Source of the DNA: Ascidia mentula
Lineage: Eukaryota; Chordata; Ascidiacea; Phlebobranchia; Ascidiidae
Length of the DNA stretch: 64,000 nt
Direction of reading: 5' to 3'
Assembly: GCA_947561715.1 (NCBI GenBank)
Contig: OX387197.1
Location: 16,662,266 to 16,726,265 of the forward strand
This document shows, one piece after another, positions 49,012 to 61,200 of this stretch; position 1 is the first letter of the stretch; every line of letters begins with the position of its first letter. Position numbers and translations under genes: made by a program. The notes under the pieces were generated by a model that did not search any database, had not been told where the DNA came from, and was given only the letters and a program-made list of their open reading frames with translations.

Positions 49012-52000
49012 AAAAACAGAGTCCAGCCTATCCCACCCAGTCTTAACTTCGGCCCTATCTCGACCATTGTTAAGTGGGTCGCGAAAAAAACAAGAGTCCA
49101 GCCTATGTCGCCCATTGTTAAGTGGGCTTGGGGCTCGAAAAAAACAGAGTAAAGCCTATCCCACCCAGTCTTAACTTCGGCCCTATCTCGCCCATTGTTA
49201 AGTGGGTCGCAAAAAAAACAGAGTCCAGCCTATGTCTCCCATTGTTAAGTGGGCTTGGGGCTCGAAAAAAACAGAGTCCAGCCTATGTCTCCCATTGTTA
49301 AGTGGGCTTGGGCTCGAAAAAAACAGAGTCCAGCCTATCCCACCCAGTCTTAACTTCGGCCTTATCTCGCCCATTTTTAAGTGGGTCGCAAAAAAAACAG
49401 AGTCCAGCCTATGTCTCCCATTGTTAAGTGGGCTTGGGGCTCGAAAAAAACAGAGTCCAGCCTATCCCACCCAGTCTTAACTTCGGCCTTATCTCGCGGG
49501 TCGCGAAAAAAACAGATTCCAGCCCATGTCTCCCATTGTTAAGTGGGCTTGGGGCTCGAAAAAAACAGAGTCCAGCCCATCCCACCCAGTCTTAACTTCG
49601 GCCCTATCTCGCCCATTGCTAAGTGGGTCGCGAAAAAAACAGAGTCCAGCCTATGTCTCCCATTGTTAAGTGGGCTTGGGGCTCCAAAAAAACAGAGTAA
49701 AGCCTATCCCACCCAGTCTTAACTTCGGCCCTATCTCGCCCATTGTTAAGTGGGTCGCAAAAAAACAGAGTCCAGCCTATGTCTCCCATTGTTAAGTGGG
49801 CATGGGGCTCGAAAAAAACAGAGTCCAGCCTATAACACCCAGTCTTAACTTCGGCCTTATCTCGCCCATTGTTAAGTGGGTCGGGAAGAAAACAGAGTCC
49901 AGCCTATGTCTCCCATTGTTAAGTGGGCTTGGGCTCGAAAAAAACAGAGTCCAGCCTATCCCACCCAGTCTTAACTTCGGCCCTATCTCGCCCATTGTTA
50001 AGTGGGTCGGGAAGAAAACAGAGTCCAGCCTATGTCTCCCATTGTTAAGTGGGCTTGGGGCTCGAAAAAAACAGAGTCCAGCCTATCCCACCCAGTCTTA
50101 ACTTCGGCCCTATCTCGCCCATTGTTAAGTGGGTCGCGAAAAAAACAAGAGTCCAGCCTATGTCTCCCATTGTTAAGTGGGCTTGGGGCTCGAAAAAAAC
50201 AGAGTCCAGCCTATCCCACCCAGTCTTAACTTCGGCCCTATCTCGCGCATTGTTAAGTTGGTCGCGAAAAAAACAGAGTCCAGCCTATGTCTCCCATTGT
50301 TAAGTGAGCTTGGGGCTCGAAAAAAACAGAGTCCAGCCTATCCCACCCAGTCTTAACTTCGGCCTTATCTCGCGGGTCGCGAAAAAAACAGATTCCAGCC
50401 CATGTCTCCCATTGTTAAGTGGGCTTGGGACTCGAAAAAAACAGAGTCCAGCCTATCCCACCCAGTCTTAACTTCAGCCCTATCTCGCGCATTGTTAAGT
50501 TGGTCGCGAAAAAAACAGAGTCCAGCCTATGTCTCCCATTGTTAAGTGAGCTTGGGGCTCGAAAAAAACAGAGTCCAGCCCATCCCACCCAGTCTTAACT
50601 TCGGCCCTATCTCGCCCATTGCTAAGTGGGTCGCGAAAAAAACAGAGTCCAGCCTATGTCTCCCATTGTTAAGTGGGCTTGGGGCTCCAAAAAAACAGAG
50701 TAAAGCCTATCCCACCCAGTTTTAACTTCGGCCCTATTTCGCCCATTGTTAAGTGGGTCGCAAAAAAAACAGAGTCCAGCCTATGTCTCCCATTGTTAAG
50801 TGGGCTTGGGGCTCGAAAAAACAGAGTCCAGCCTATCCCACCCAGTCTTAACTTCGGCCCTATCTCGACCATTGTTAAGTGGGTCGCGAAAAAAACAAGA
50901 GTCCAGCCTATGTCGCCCATTGTTAAGTGGGCTTGGGGCTCGAAAAAAACAGAGTAAAGCCTATCCCACCCAGTCTTAACTTCGGCCCTATCTCGCCCAT
51001 TGTTAAGTGGGTCGCAAAAAAACAGAGTCCAGCCTATGTCTCCCATTGTTAAGTGGGCATGGGGCTCGAAAAAAACAGAGTCCAGCCTATAACACCCAGT
51101 CTTAACTTCGGCCTTATCTCGCCCATTGTTAAGTGGGTCGGGAAGAAAACAGAGTCCAGCCTATGTCTCCCATTGTTAAGTGGGCTTGGGCTCGAAAAAA
51201 ACAGAGTCCAGCCTATCCCACCCAGTCTTAACTTCGGCCCTATCTCGCCCATTGTTAAGTGGGTCGGGAAGAAAACAGAGTCCAGCCTATGTCTCCCATT
51301 GTTAAGTGGGCTTGGGGCTCGAAAAAAACAGAGTCCAGCCTATCCCACCCAGTCTTAACTTCGGCCTTATCTCGCCCATTTTTAAGTGGGTCGCAAAAAA
51401 AACAGAGTCCAGCCTATGTCTCCCATTGTTAAGTGGGCTTGGGGCTCGAAAAAAACAGAGTCCAGCCTATCCCACCCAGTCATAACTTCGGCCCTATCTC
51501 GCCCATTGTTAAGTGGATCGCAAAAAAAACAGAGTCCAGCCTATGTCTCCCATTGTTAAGTGGGCTTGGGGCTCGAAAAAAACAGAGTCCAGCCCATCCC
51601 ACCCAGTCTTAACTTCGGCCCTATCTCGCCCATTGTTAAGTGGGTCGCGAAAAAAACAGAGTCCAGCCTATGTCTCCCATTGTTAAGTGGGCTTGGGGCT
51701 CGAAAAAAACAGAGTCCAGCCTATCCCACCCAGTCTTAACTTCGGCCCTATCTCGCCCATTGTTAAGTGGGTCGCGAAAAAAACAAGAGTCCAGCCTATG
51801 TCTCCCATTGTTAAGTGGGCTTGGGGCTCGAAAAAAACAGAGTCCAGCCTATCCCACCCAGTCTTAACTTCGGCCCTATCTCGCCCATTGTTAAGTTGGT
51901 CGCGAAAAAAACAGAGTCCAGCCTATGTCTCCCATTGTTAAGTGAGCTTGGGGCTCGAAAAAAACAGAGTCCAGCCTATCCCACCCAGTCTTAACTTCGG

Positions 52001-52957
52001 CCTTATCTAGCGGGTCGCGAAAAAAACAGATTCCAGCCCATGTCTCCCATTGTTAAGTGGGCTTGGGGCTCGAAAAAAACAGAGTCCAGCCCATCCCACC
52101 CAGTCTTAACTTCGGCCCTATCTCGACCATTGTTAAGTGGGTCGCGAAAAAAACAAGAGTCCAGCCTATGTCGCCCATTGTTAAGTGGGCTTGGGGCTCG
52201 AAAAAAACAGAGTAAAGCCTATCCCACCCAGTCTTAACTTCGGCCCTATCTCGCCCATTGTTAAGTGGGTCGCAAAAAAAACAGAGTCCAGCCTATGTCT
52301 CCCATTGTTAAGTGGGCTTGGGGCTCGAAAAAAACAGAGTCCAGCCTATGTCTCCCATTGTTAAGTGGGCTTGGGCTCGAAAAAAACAGAGTCCAGCCTA
52401 TCCCACCCAGTCTTAACTTCGGCCCTATCTCGCCCATTTTTAAGTGGGTCGCAAAAAAAACAGAGTCCAGCCTATGTCTCCCATTGTTAAGTGGGCTTGG
52501 GGCTCGAAAAAAACAGAGTCCAGCCTATCCCACCCAGTCTTAACTTCGGCCTTATCTCGCGGGTCGCGAAAAAAACAGATTCCAGCCCATGTCTCCCATT
52601 GTTAAGTGGGCTTGGGGCTCGAAAAAAACAGAGTCCAGCCCATCCCACCCAGTCTTAACTTCGGCCCTATCTCGCCCATTGCTAAGTGGGTCGCGAAAAA
52701 AACAGAGTCCAGCCTATGTCTCCCATTGTTAAGTGGGCTTGGGGCTCCAAAAAAACAGAGTAAAGCCTATCCCACCCAGTCTTAACTTCGGCCCTATCTC
52801 GCCCATTGTTAAGTGGGTCGCAAAAAAACAGAGTCCAGCCTATGTCTCCCATTGTTAAGTGGTAATGGTTCATAATGCAATTTTCCATTAACTCTGAAAT
52901 ACCGTTAGCAAAACCGTTCCGAGTAACAAAATTTCGTTCCAAATTGAACAATTTCGT

Positions 52958-52982
52958 TTCGGAACAAAAATTTTGTTCCGAA
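52958..52982. repeat. Perfect inverted repeat, 12-bp arms
   Basis: TTCGGAACAAAA (52958-52969) and TTTTGTTCCGAA (52971-52982) are exact reverse complements around one A. The arms resemble the GGAACAAAATTT core of satellite 2, so this is probably a head-to-head satellite 2 junction. Confidence 0.85.
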
Positions 52983-53058
52983 TTTTGTTACAAGTTACAA
53001 AAAATTCTGGTATGTCGTAACAAAATTTTTTGAACAGAAAAATATCGTTAAATTGGCT

Positions 53059-53078
53059 GTAACAAAAAATTTTGTTAC
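53059..53078. repeat. Perfect inverted repeat, 9-bp arms
   Basis: GTAACAAAA (53059-53067) and TTTTGTTAC (53070-53078) are exact reverse complements around AA. They again resemble the GTTAC and AAAATTTT parts of satellite 2. Confidence 0.85.
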
Positions 53079-54360
53079 CATATTTTTTTTTTCATTAGAT
53101 GGCGACAGAGAGAATTTTTTTAACATATTTTCAAGATTTTGAATGTTAAATTCGTACATAGATGCTGAAAACATACCAATTAGGTCTCGTTACCAAAAGT
53201 GTTAGCTGTAACACAATTTTGATACAAAACTGCCAATTGGAAGAAACTACGTCACAAAAATGTTACTGGGAACAAAATTTTGCTACGAAAAGTGTTAGCT
53301 GGAACAAAATTTATGCCACAAAAAATCGTTGAAATAATAATATTTATCTCACAAAAGTGTTAGCTGGAACAAAATTTTGTGACGAAAAGTGTTAGATGGA
53401 ACATAATTTTGCTACACGAAGTGTTGGCCAGGAGCATACTTCAAGTTGCCAAAATCATCGTTTTTTTGAATAAATTTAGCTCACAAAAAGCGATAGCTGT
53501 AAGAAAATTTTGTTACGGAAAAGTGTTAGCTGGAACAAAATTTTGTTACAAAAAGTGTTAGTTGTAAGAAAATTTCGTTACGAAAAGTGTTAGCTGGAAC
53601 AAAATTTTTTTAATCGAAATGTTGGCTAGGAGCATAGGCTACTTTAAGATGCAACAATCATCGATTTTCAATATTAGCTCACAAAAAGCGATAGTTGTCA
53701 GAAAACTTTGTTACGAAAAGTGTTAGCTGGAACAAAATTTTGTTACACGAAGTGTTAGCTAGGAGCATACTTTAAGTTGCCAAAATCATCGGCTTTAAAT
53801 AAATTTAGCTCACAAAAAGGGACAGCTGTAAGAAAATTTTGTTACGGAACAGCTGGAACAAAATTTTGTAACAAAAAGTGTTAGCTGGAACAAAATTTCG
53901 TTACAAAAAGTGTTAGCTGGAACAAAATTTCGTTACGAAAAGTGTTAATTGGAACAAAATTTCATTACGAAAAGTGTTAGCTGGAACAAACTTTCGTTAC
54001 GAAAAGCGTTAGTTGGAACAAAATTTCGTTACGAAAAGCGTTAGTTGGAACAAAATTTTGTTTCTGGAAATGTTGGCTAAGAGCATACTTTAAGTTGCCA
54101 AAATGATCGGTTTTAAATAAATTTAGCTCACAAAAAGCGACAGCTGTAAGAAAATTTTGTTACGGAAAACTGTTAGCTGGAACAAAATTTTGTTGCAAGT
54201 GTTAGCTGGAACAAAATTTCGTTACGAAAAGTGTTAATTGGAATAAAATTTCGTTACAAAAAGTGTTAGCTGGAACAAAATTTCGTTACGAAATGCGTTA
54301 GTTGGAACAAAATTTTTTTACGGAAAATTGTTAGTTGGAACAAAACTTTGTTACTCGAAA

Positions 54361-54430
54361 TGTTGGCTAAGAGCATACTTTAGGTTGCCAAAATGATCGT
54401 TTTTAAATAGATTTAACTCACAAAAAGTGA
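54361..54430 (+). repeat. Example of the 70-bp module inside satellite 2
   Basis: The module begins TGTTGGCTAAGAGCATACTT, continues with GTTGCCAAAATGATCG and TAAAT, and ends CTCACAAAAAGTGA. It is followed by a diverged unit (CAGCTGTAAG, then TTTTGTTACGG). Thirteen copies occur, with the GAGCATA or AACATA part near 53432, 53630, 53763, 54081, 54371, 54724, 55884, 56207, 56435, 56597, 56824, 57021 and 57151. It has no coding potential and no visible transposon ends. Confidence 0.8.
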
Positions 54431-54916
54431 CAGCTGTAAGAAAATTTTGTTACGGAAAACTGTTAGCTGGAACAAAATTTCGTTACAAAAAGTGTTAGCT
54501 GGAACAGAATTTCGTTACGAAAAGCGTTATCTGGAACAAATTTTCGTTACGAAAAGCGTTAGCTGGAACAAAATTTTGTTGCAAGTGTTAGCTGGAACAA
54601 AATTTCGTTACGAAAAGTGTTAGCTGGAACAAAATTTCGTTACGAAATGCGTTAGTTGGAACAAAATTTTTTTACGGAAAACTGTTAGTTGGAACAAAAC
54701 TTTGTCACTCGAAATGTTGGCTAAGAGCATACTTTAGGTTGCCAAAATGATCGTTTTTAAATAAATTTAACTCACAAAAAGTGACAGCAATAAGAAAATT
54801 TTGTTACGGAAAACTGTTAGCTGGAACAAAATTTCGTTACAAAAAGTGTTAGCTGGAACAGAATTTCGTTACGAAAAGCGTTAGCTGGAACAAAATTTCG
54901 TTACAAAAAGCGTTAG

Positions 54917-55749
54917 TTGGAACAAAATTTCGTTACGAAAAGCGTTAGTTGGAACAAAATTTCGTTACAAAAAGTGTTAGCTGGAACAGAATTTCGTTAC
55001 AAAAAGTGTAAGCTGGAACAAAATTTCGTTACGAAAAGCGCTAGTTGGAACAAAATTTCGTTACGAAAAGCGTTAGTTGGAACAAAATTTCGTTACGAAA
55101 AGCGTTAGTTGGAACAAAATTTCGTTACGAATAGCGTTAGTTGGAACAAAATTTCGTTACAAAAAGTGTTAGCTGGAACAGAATTTCGTTACGAAAAGCG
55201 TTAGTTGGAACAAAATTTCGTTACGAAAAGCGTTAGTTGGAACAAAATTTCGTTACAAAAAGTGTTAGCTGGAACAGAATTTCGTTACAAAAAGTGTAAG
55301 CTGGAACAAAATTTCGATACGAAAAGCGCTAGTTGGAACAAAATTTCGTTACGAAAAGCGTTAGTTGGAACAAAATTTCGTTACGAAAAGTGTTAATTGG
55401 AACAAAATTTCGTTACAAAAAAGTGTTAGCTGGAACAAAATTTCGTTACGAAAACCGTTAGTTGGAACAAAATTTCGTTACGAAAAGCGTTAGTTGGAAC
55501 AAAATTTCGTTACAAAAAGTGTTAGCTGGAACAGAATTTCGTTACGAAAAGCGTTAGTTGGAACAAAATTTCGTTACGAAAAGCGTTAGTTGGAACAAAA
55601 TTTCGTTACAAAAAGTGTTAGCTGGAACAGAATTTCGTTACAAAAAGTGTAAGCTGGAACAAAATTTCGTTACGAAAAGCGCTAGTTGGAACAAAATTTC
55701 GTTACGAAAAGCGTTAGTTGGAACAAAATTTCGTTACGAAAAGTGTTAA
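54917..55749 (+). repeat. Higher-order duplication within satellite 2
   Basis: A 192-bp stretch at 54917 recurs at 55205 (288 bp later, nine units) and 55558 (353 bp later, about eleven units) with almost no change. All three share the variants AAAAAGTGTAAGCTGG and AAAAGCGCTAG. This is recent local amplification. Confidence 0.8.
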
Positions 55750-57340
55750 TTGGAACAAAATTTCGTTACAAAAAAGTGTTAGCTGGAACAAAATTTCGTT
55801 ACGAAATGCGTTAGTTGGAACAAAATTTTGTTACGGAAAACTGTTAGTTGGAACAAAATTTTGTTACTCGAAATGTTGGATAAGAGCATACTTTAAGTTG
55901 CCAAAATGATCGGTTTTAAATAAATTTAGCTCACAAAAAGTGACAGCTGTAAGAAAATTTTGTTACGGAAAACTGTTAGCTGGAACAAAATTTCGTAACA
56001 AAAAGTGTTAGCTGGAACAGAATTTCGTTACGAAAAGCGTCAGCTGGAACAAAATTTCGTTACGAAAAGCGTTAGCTGGAACAGAATTTCGTTACAAAAA
56101 GTGTAAGCTGGAACAAAATTTCGTTACGAAAAGCGCTAGTTGGAACAAAATTTCGTTACGAAAAGCGTTAGTTGGTACAAAATTTTGTTACTCGAAATGT
56201 TGGCTAAGAGCATACTTTAAGTTGCCAAAATGATCGGTTTTAAATAAATTTAGCTTACAAAAAGCGACAGCTGTAAGAAAATTTTGTTACGAAAAGCGTT
56301 AGTTGGAACAAAACTTCGTTACGAAAAGTATTAGCTGGAACAAAATTTCGTTACGAATAGCGATAGCTGGAACAAAATTTCGTTACGAAAAGCGTTATTT
56401 GGTACAAAATTTTGTTACTCGAAATGTTGGCTAAGAGCATACTTTAAGTTGCCAAAATTATCGGTTTTAAATAAATTTAGCTCACAAAAAGCGACAGCTG
56501 TAAGAAAATTTTGTTACGAAAAGCTTTAGTTGGAACAAAATTTCGTTACGAAATGCGTTACTTGGTACAAAATTTTGTTACTCGAAATGTTGGCTAAGAG
56601 CATACTATAGGTTGCCAAAATGAACGGTTTTAAATAAATTTAGCTCACAAAAAGCGACAGCTGTAAAAAAATTTGTTACGGAAAACTGTTAACTGGAACA
56701 AAATTTCGTTACGAAAAGCGTTAGTTGGAACAAAAGTTTGTTACGAAAAATGTTAACTGGAACAAAATTTCGTTACGAAAAGCGTTACTTGGTACAAAAT
56801 TTTGTTACTCGAAATGTTGGCTAAGAGCATACTATAGGTTGCCAAAATGATCGGTTTTAAATAAATTGAGCTCACAAAAAGCGACAGCTGTAAAAAAATT
56901 TGTTACGGAAAACTGTTAACTGGAACAAAATTTCGTTACGAAAAGTGTTAATTGGAACAAAAGTTTGTTACGAAAAATGTTAACTGGAACAAAATTTTGT
57001 TACACGAAATGTTGGCTAGGAACATACATCAAGTTGCAGAAATCATCGGATATATATAAATTTAGCTAACAAAAAGCGATAGCTGTAAGAAAATTTGGTT
57101 ACGGAAAAGTGTTAGCTGGAACAAAATTTTGTTACACGAAGTGTTAGCTAGGAACATACGTTAAGTTGCAAAAGTCATCGGATTCAAATGAATTTAGCTC
57201 ACAAAAAGCGATAGCTGTAATACAATTTTGTTACGAAAAAGTGTTGGTTGGATTAAAATTTTGTTAGAAAAAGTATTTGTTGGTAAAAAATCTTGTTACG
57301 GAAAGTGTTATCAGGAGCAAAATTTTGTTACGGACCTGTA

Positions 57341-58290
57341 ACATAGCCTACACCATTTTGGTTTTCATTGCTTGTCTTGTACTGGCATCTTATATTTGTG
57401 TGCAAAATTTCAAGTAGCTTGATATAAAAATGTTCAAATCACGTTCGGACAACTGTTAAATTTAATTCATTCCGCCGAACCTCTGCCACGAAAGTTTGAA
57501 ACATACGTTTTCGCCAAACAATAAAATTCTATAGGACATACGCCAATTTGGTTTTCATTGCTTGTTTTGTACTGGCATCTAATATTTGTGTGCAATATTT
57601 CAAGTCACTTGATATAAAAATGTTCAAATCACAGGCGGACAACTGTCAAATTTAGTTCATTTCGCCGAACCTTAGCCACCATGGTTTCAAACATGCGTTT
57701 TCGTTCACGAAAAAAATTCTGAAGGACATACGCCAATTTGGTTTTCATTGCTTATTTTGTACTGGCATCAAATATTTGTGTGCAAAGTTTCAAGTCGCTT
57801 GATATAAAAATGTTCAAATCACAGGCGGACAACTGTCAAATTTAGTTCATTTCGCCGAACCTTAGCCACCATGGTTTAAAACATGCGTTTTCGGCAAACA
57901 ATTAAATTCTATAGGACATACGCCAATTTGGTTTCCATTGCTCGTTTTGTACTGGCATCTTATGTTTGTGTGCAAAATTTCAAGTCGCTTGATATAAAAA
58001 TGTTCAAATCACAGGCGGACAACTGTCAGATTTAGTACATTTCGCCGAACCTTAGCCACCACAGTTTCAAACATACGTTTTTGTTTACGAATAAAATTCT
58101 AAAGGACATACGCCAATTTGGTTTTCATTGCTCATTTTGTACTGGCATCTAATATTTGTGTGCAAAATTTCGAGTCGCTTGATATAAAAATGTTCAAATC
58201 ACAGGCGGACAACTGTCAAAATTAGTTAATTCCGCCCGACCTTCGCCAACACAGTTTGTAAAATGCGTTTTCGCGCAGCAACAAAAAACT
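57341..58290 (+). repeat. Satellite 3 subfamily A block
   Basis: About five monomers carry TATAAAAATGTTCAAATCAC, TTTGTACTGGC, ATTTCGCCGAACC and ACAATAAAATTCT. The first (57341-57531) is the most diverged, as expected at an array edge. Confidence 0.8.
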
Positions 58291-61200
58291 AGAGGACATA
58301 GTCCAATTTGGTTTTCATTGCTCGTTTTGCAGTGGCATCTAGTATTTGTGTGAGAAACTTCAAGTCGCTTGATTTAAAATTGTTTATATTGCAGGCGGGT
58401 TTCTCAAAATTAGTCAATTCCGTCCGACCTTAGCGACCATAGTTTGTAACATGCGTTTTCGCGCAGCAATAAAAAACTAGAGGACATAGTCCAATTTGGT
58501 TTTGATTGCTCGTTATGCAGTGGCATCTAGCATTAGTGTAGGAAATTTTAAGTCGCTTGATTCAAAATTGTTTATATTGCAGGCGGACAATTCTCAAAAT
58601 TAGGTAATTCCGCCCGACCTTAGCGACCATAGTTTGTAACATGTGTTTTCGCGCAGCAATAAAAAACTAGAGGACATAGGCCAATTTGGTTTTCATTGCT
58701 CGTTTTGCAGTGGCATCTAGTATTTGTGTGCAAAATTTCAAGTCGCTTGATTTAAAATTGTTTATATTGCAGGCGGACAACTCTCAAAATTAGGTAATTC
58801 CGCCCGATCTTAGCGACCATAGTTTGTAACATGTGTTTTCGAGCAGCAATAAAAAACTAGAGGACATAGGCCAATTTGGTTTTCATTGCTCGTTTTGCAG
58901 TGGCATCTAGTATTTGTGTGCGAAATTTCAAGTCCCTTGATTCAAAATTGTTTATATTGCAGGCGGACAACTCTCAAAATTAGTTAATTCCGCCGTACCT
59001 CAGCCACGATAGTTCCAAACATGCGTTTTCGGCAAACAATAAAATTCTAAAGGAAAGACGCCTTTTTGGTTTTCATTGCTCGTTTTGGACTGGCGTCTAA
59101 TATTTGTGTGCAGAATTTCAAGTCGCTTGATATAAAAATGTTCGAATAACCAGCGGACAACTCTCAAAATTAGTTAATTCCGCCCGACCTTAGCGACCAT
59201 AGTCTGTAACATGCGTTTTCGCGCAGCAATAAAAAACTAGAGGACATAGTCATATCTGGTTTCCATTAGTCGTTTTGCAGTGGCATCTGGTATTTGTGTA
59301 CAAAACTTCAAGTCGCTTGATTCAACTCTCAAAATTAGTTAATTCCGCCCGACCTTCGCCACCACAGTTTGTAAAATGCGTTTTCGCGCAGCAATAAAAA
59401 ACTAGAGGACATAGTCCAATTTGGTTTTCATTGCTCGTTTTGCAGTGGCATCTAGTATTTGTGTGCGAAACTTCAAGTCGCTTGATTTAAAATTGTTTAT
59501 ATTGCAGGCGTGTTTCTCAAAATTAGTCAATTCGACGGACCTTAGCGACCATAGTTTGTAACATGCGTTTTCGCGCAGCAATAAAAAACTAGAGGACATA
59601 GTCCAATTTGGTTTTGATTGTTCGTTATGCAGTGGCATCTAGTATTAGTGTAGGAAATTTTAAGTCGCTTGATTCAAAATTGTTTATATTGCAGGCGGAC
59701 AACTCTCAAAATTAGTTAATTCCGCCCGACCTTAGCGACCATAGTTTGTAACATGTGTTTTCGCGCAGCAATAAAAAACTAGAGGACATAGGTCAATTTG
59801 GTTTTCATTGCTCGTTTTGCAGTGGCATCTAGTATTTGTGTGCGAAACTTCAAGTCGCTTGATTTAAAATTGTTTATATTGCAGGCGTGTTTCTCAAAAT
59901 TAGTCAATTCCGTACGACCTTAGCGACCATAGTTTGTAACATGCGTTTTCGGCAAACAATAAAATTCTAAAGGAGAGACGCCTTTTTGGTTTGCATTGCT
60001 CGTTTTGGACTGGCGTCTAATATTTGTGTACGAAATTTTAAGTCGCTTGATTCAAAATTGTTTATATTGCAGGCGGAAATTCTCAAAATTAGTTAATTCC
60101 GCCGTACCTCAGCCAAGATAGTTTCAAACATGCGTTTTCGGCAAACAATAAAATTCTAAAGGAGAGACGCCTTTTTGGTTTTCATTGCTCTTTTTGTACT
60201 GGCATCTAATATTTGTGTGCAGAATTTCAAGTCGCTTGATATAAAAATGTTCGAATAACCGGCGGACAACTGTCAAAATTAGTTAATTCCGTCCGACCTT
60301 AGCGACCATAGTTTGTAACATGCGTTTTCGCGCAGCAATAAAAAACTAGAAGACATAGTCATATCGGGTTTTCATTACTCGTTTTGCAGTGGCATCTAGT
60401 ATTTGTGTACAAAACTTCAAGTCGCTTGATTCAACTCTCAAAATTAGTTAATTCCGCCCGACCTTCGCCACCACAGTTTGTAACATGCGTTCTTGCGCAG
60501 CAATAAAAAACTAGAGGACATAGGCCAATTTGGTTTTCATTGCTCGTTTTGCAGTGGCATTTAGTATTTGTGTACAAAACTTCAAGTCGCTTGATTCAAC
60601 TCTCAAAATTAGTTAATTCCGCCCGACCTTCGCCACCACAGTTTGTAACATGCGTTCTTGCGCAGCAATAAAAAACTAGAGGACATAGGCCAATTTGGTT
60701 TTCATTGCTCGTTTTGCAGTGGCATCTAGTATTAGTGTACGTAATTTCAAGTCGCTTGATTCAAAATTGTTTATGTTGCAGGCGGACAACTCTCAAAATT
60801 AGTTAATTCCGCCCGACCTTAGCAACCATAGTTTGCAACATGTGTTTTCGCGCAGCAATAAAAAACTAGAGGACATAGGCCAATTTGGTTTTCATTGCTC
60901 GTTTTGCAGTGGCATCTAGTATTTGTGTTTAAAATTTCAAGTCGCTTGATTTAAAATTGTTTCTATTGCAGGCGGGAATTCTCAAAATTAGTTAATTCCG
61001 CCCGACCTTAGCGACCATAGTTTGTAACATGCGTTTTCGCGCAGCAATAAAAAACTAGAAGACATAGTCATATCTGGTTTTCATTGCTCGTTTTGCAGTG
61101 GCATTTAGTATTTGTGTACAAAACTTCAAGTCGCTTGATTCAACTCTCAAAATTAGTTAATTTCGCCCGACCTTCGCCACCACTGTTTGTAACATGCGTT

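Larger units (their letters stand above)
2996..52862 (+). repeat. Satellite 1: 127-bp dimeric tandem array, about 50 kb
   Basis: Units begin at GTCCAGCCTAT: the first at 2996, then 3123, then 3250, exactly 127 bp apart. About 390-400 units fit. Each unit has a 53-bp half A and a 74-bp half B that share GTCCAGCCTAT, CCCATTGTTAAGTGGG and a TCG + A-run + CAGA end. Half B has extra sequence (CCCACCCAGTCTTAACTTC and following bases). Recurrent variants include GGGAAGAAAACAG, GCGAAAAAAACAG or GCAAAAAAAACAG before the junction; TATAACACCC for TATCCCACCC; GAGTAAAGCC for GAGTCCAGCC; and GGGGATCG for GGGGCTCG. Variants recur in fixed combinations over kilobases, showing amplification of multi-unit blocks. 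No gene or transposon interrupts the array. The long frames on both strands are a by-product of 127 = 1 mod 3 and scattered stop positions. Confidence 0.97.
52863..53185. other. AT-rich junction between satellites 1 and 2
   Basis: Satellite 1 stops abruptly after GTTAAGTGG at 52862 and base composition drops to strongly AT-rich. I see no gene here. The segment holds two perfect palindromes and GTAAC-AAAATTTC-GTTCC (about 52923-52940), which has the flank order of a satellite 2 unit read in reverse. It also holds a T-run (about 53082-53092). It is probably decayed and partly inverted satellite 2. Confidence 0.6.
53186..57340 (+). repeat. Satellite 2: 32-bp AT-rich tandem array with inserted modules
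   Basis: The unit is 32 bp: GTTAG(C/T)TGGAACAAAA followed by TTTCGTTACGAAAAGC. The most uniform stretch is about 54800-55860. The core GGAACAAAATTTCGTTAC is close to self-complementary. Elsewhere the units are more diverged (TTTTGTTAC, ACAAAAAGTG) and interrupted by a recurring module of about 70 bp. Reading frames stay open because three units make 96 bp, giving 32-residue peptide repeats, but nothing supports translation. Both edges are more degenerate than the centre, as expected when exchange homogenises the middle of an array. Confidence 0.93.

Noticed and set aside
2996..52862. CRISPR-like array of short repeats
   Set aside because: The intervening sequence is itself repeated, not unique spacers. 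There are no cas genes and the 18S is eukaryotic.
54917..55909. 63-residue frames with 32-residue peptide repeats in satellite 2
   Set aside because: Three 32-bp units give 96 bp, so the frame closes on itself. This follows from repeat length, and degenerate neighbours break the frame.
59402..59638. 78-residue minus-strand frame in satellite 3
   Set aside because: It covers just over one 190-bp monomer, is interrupted in other monomers and has no recognisable motif.
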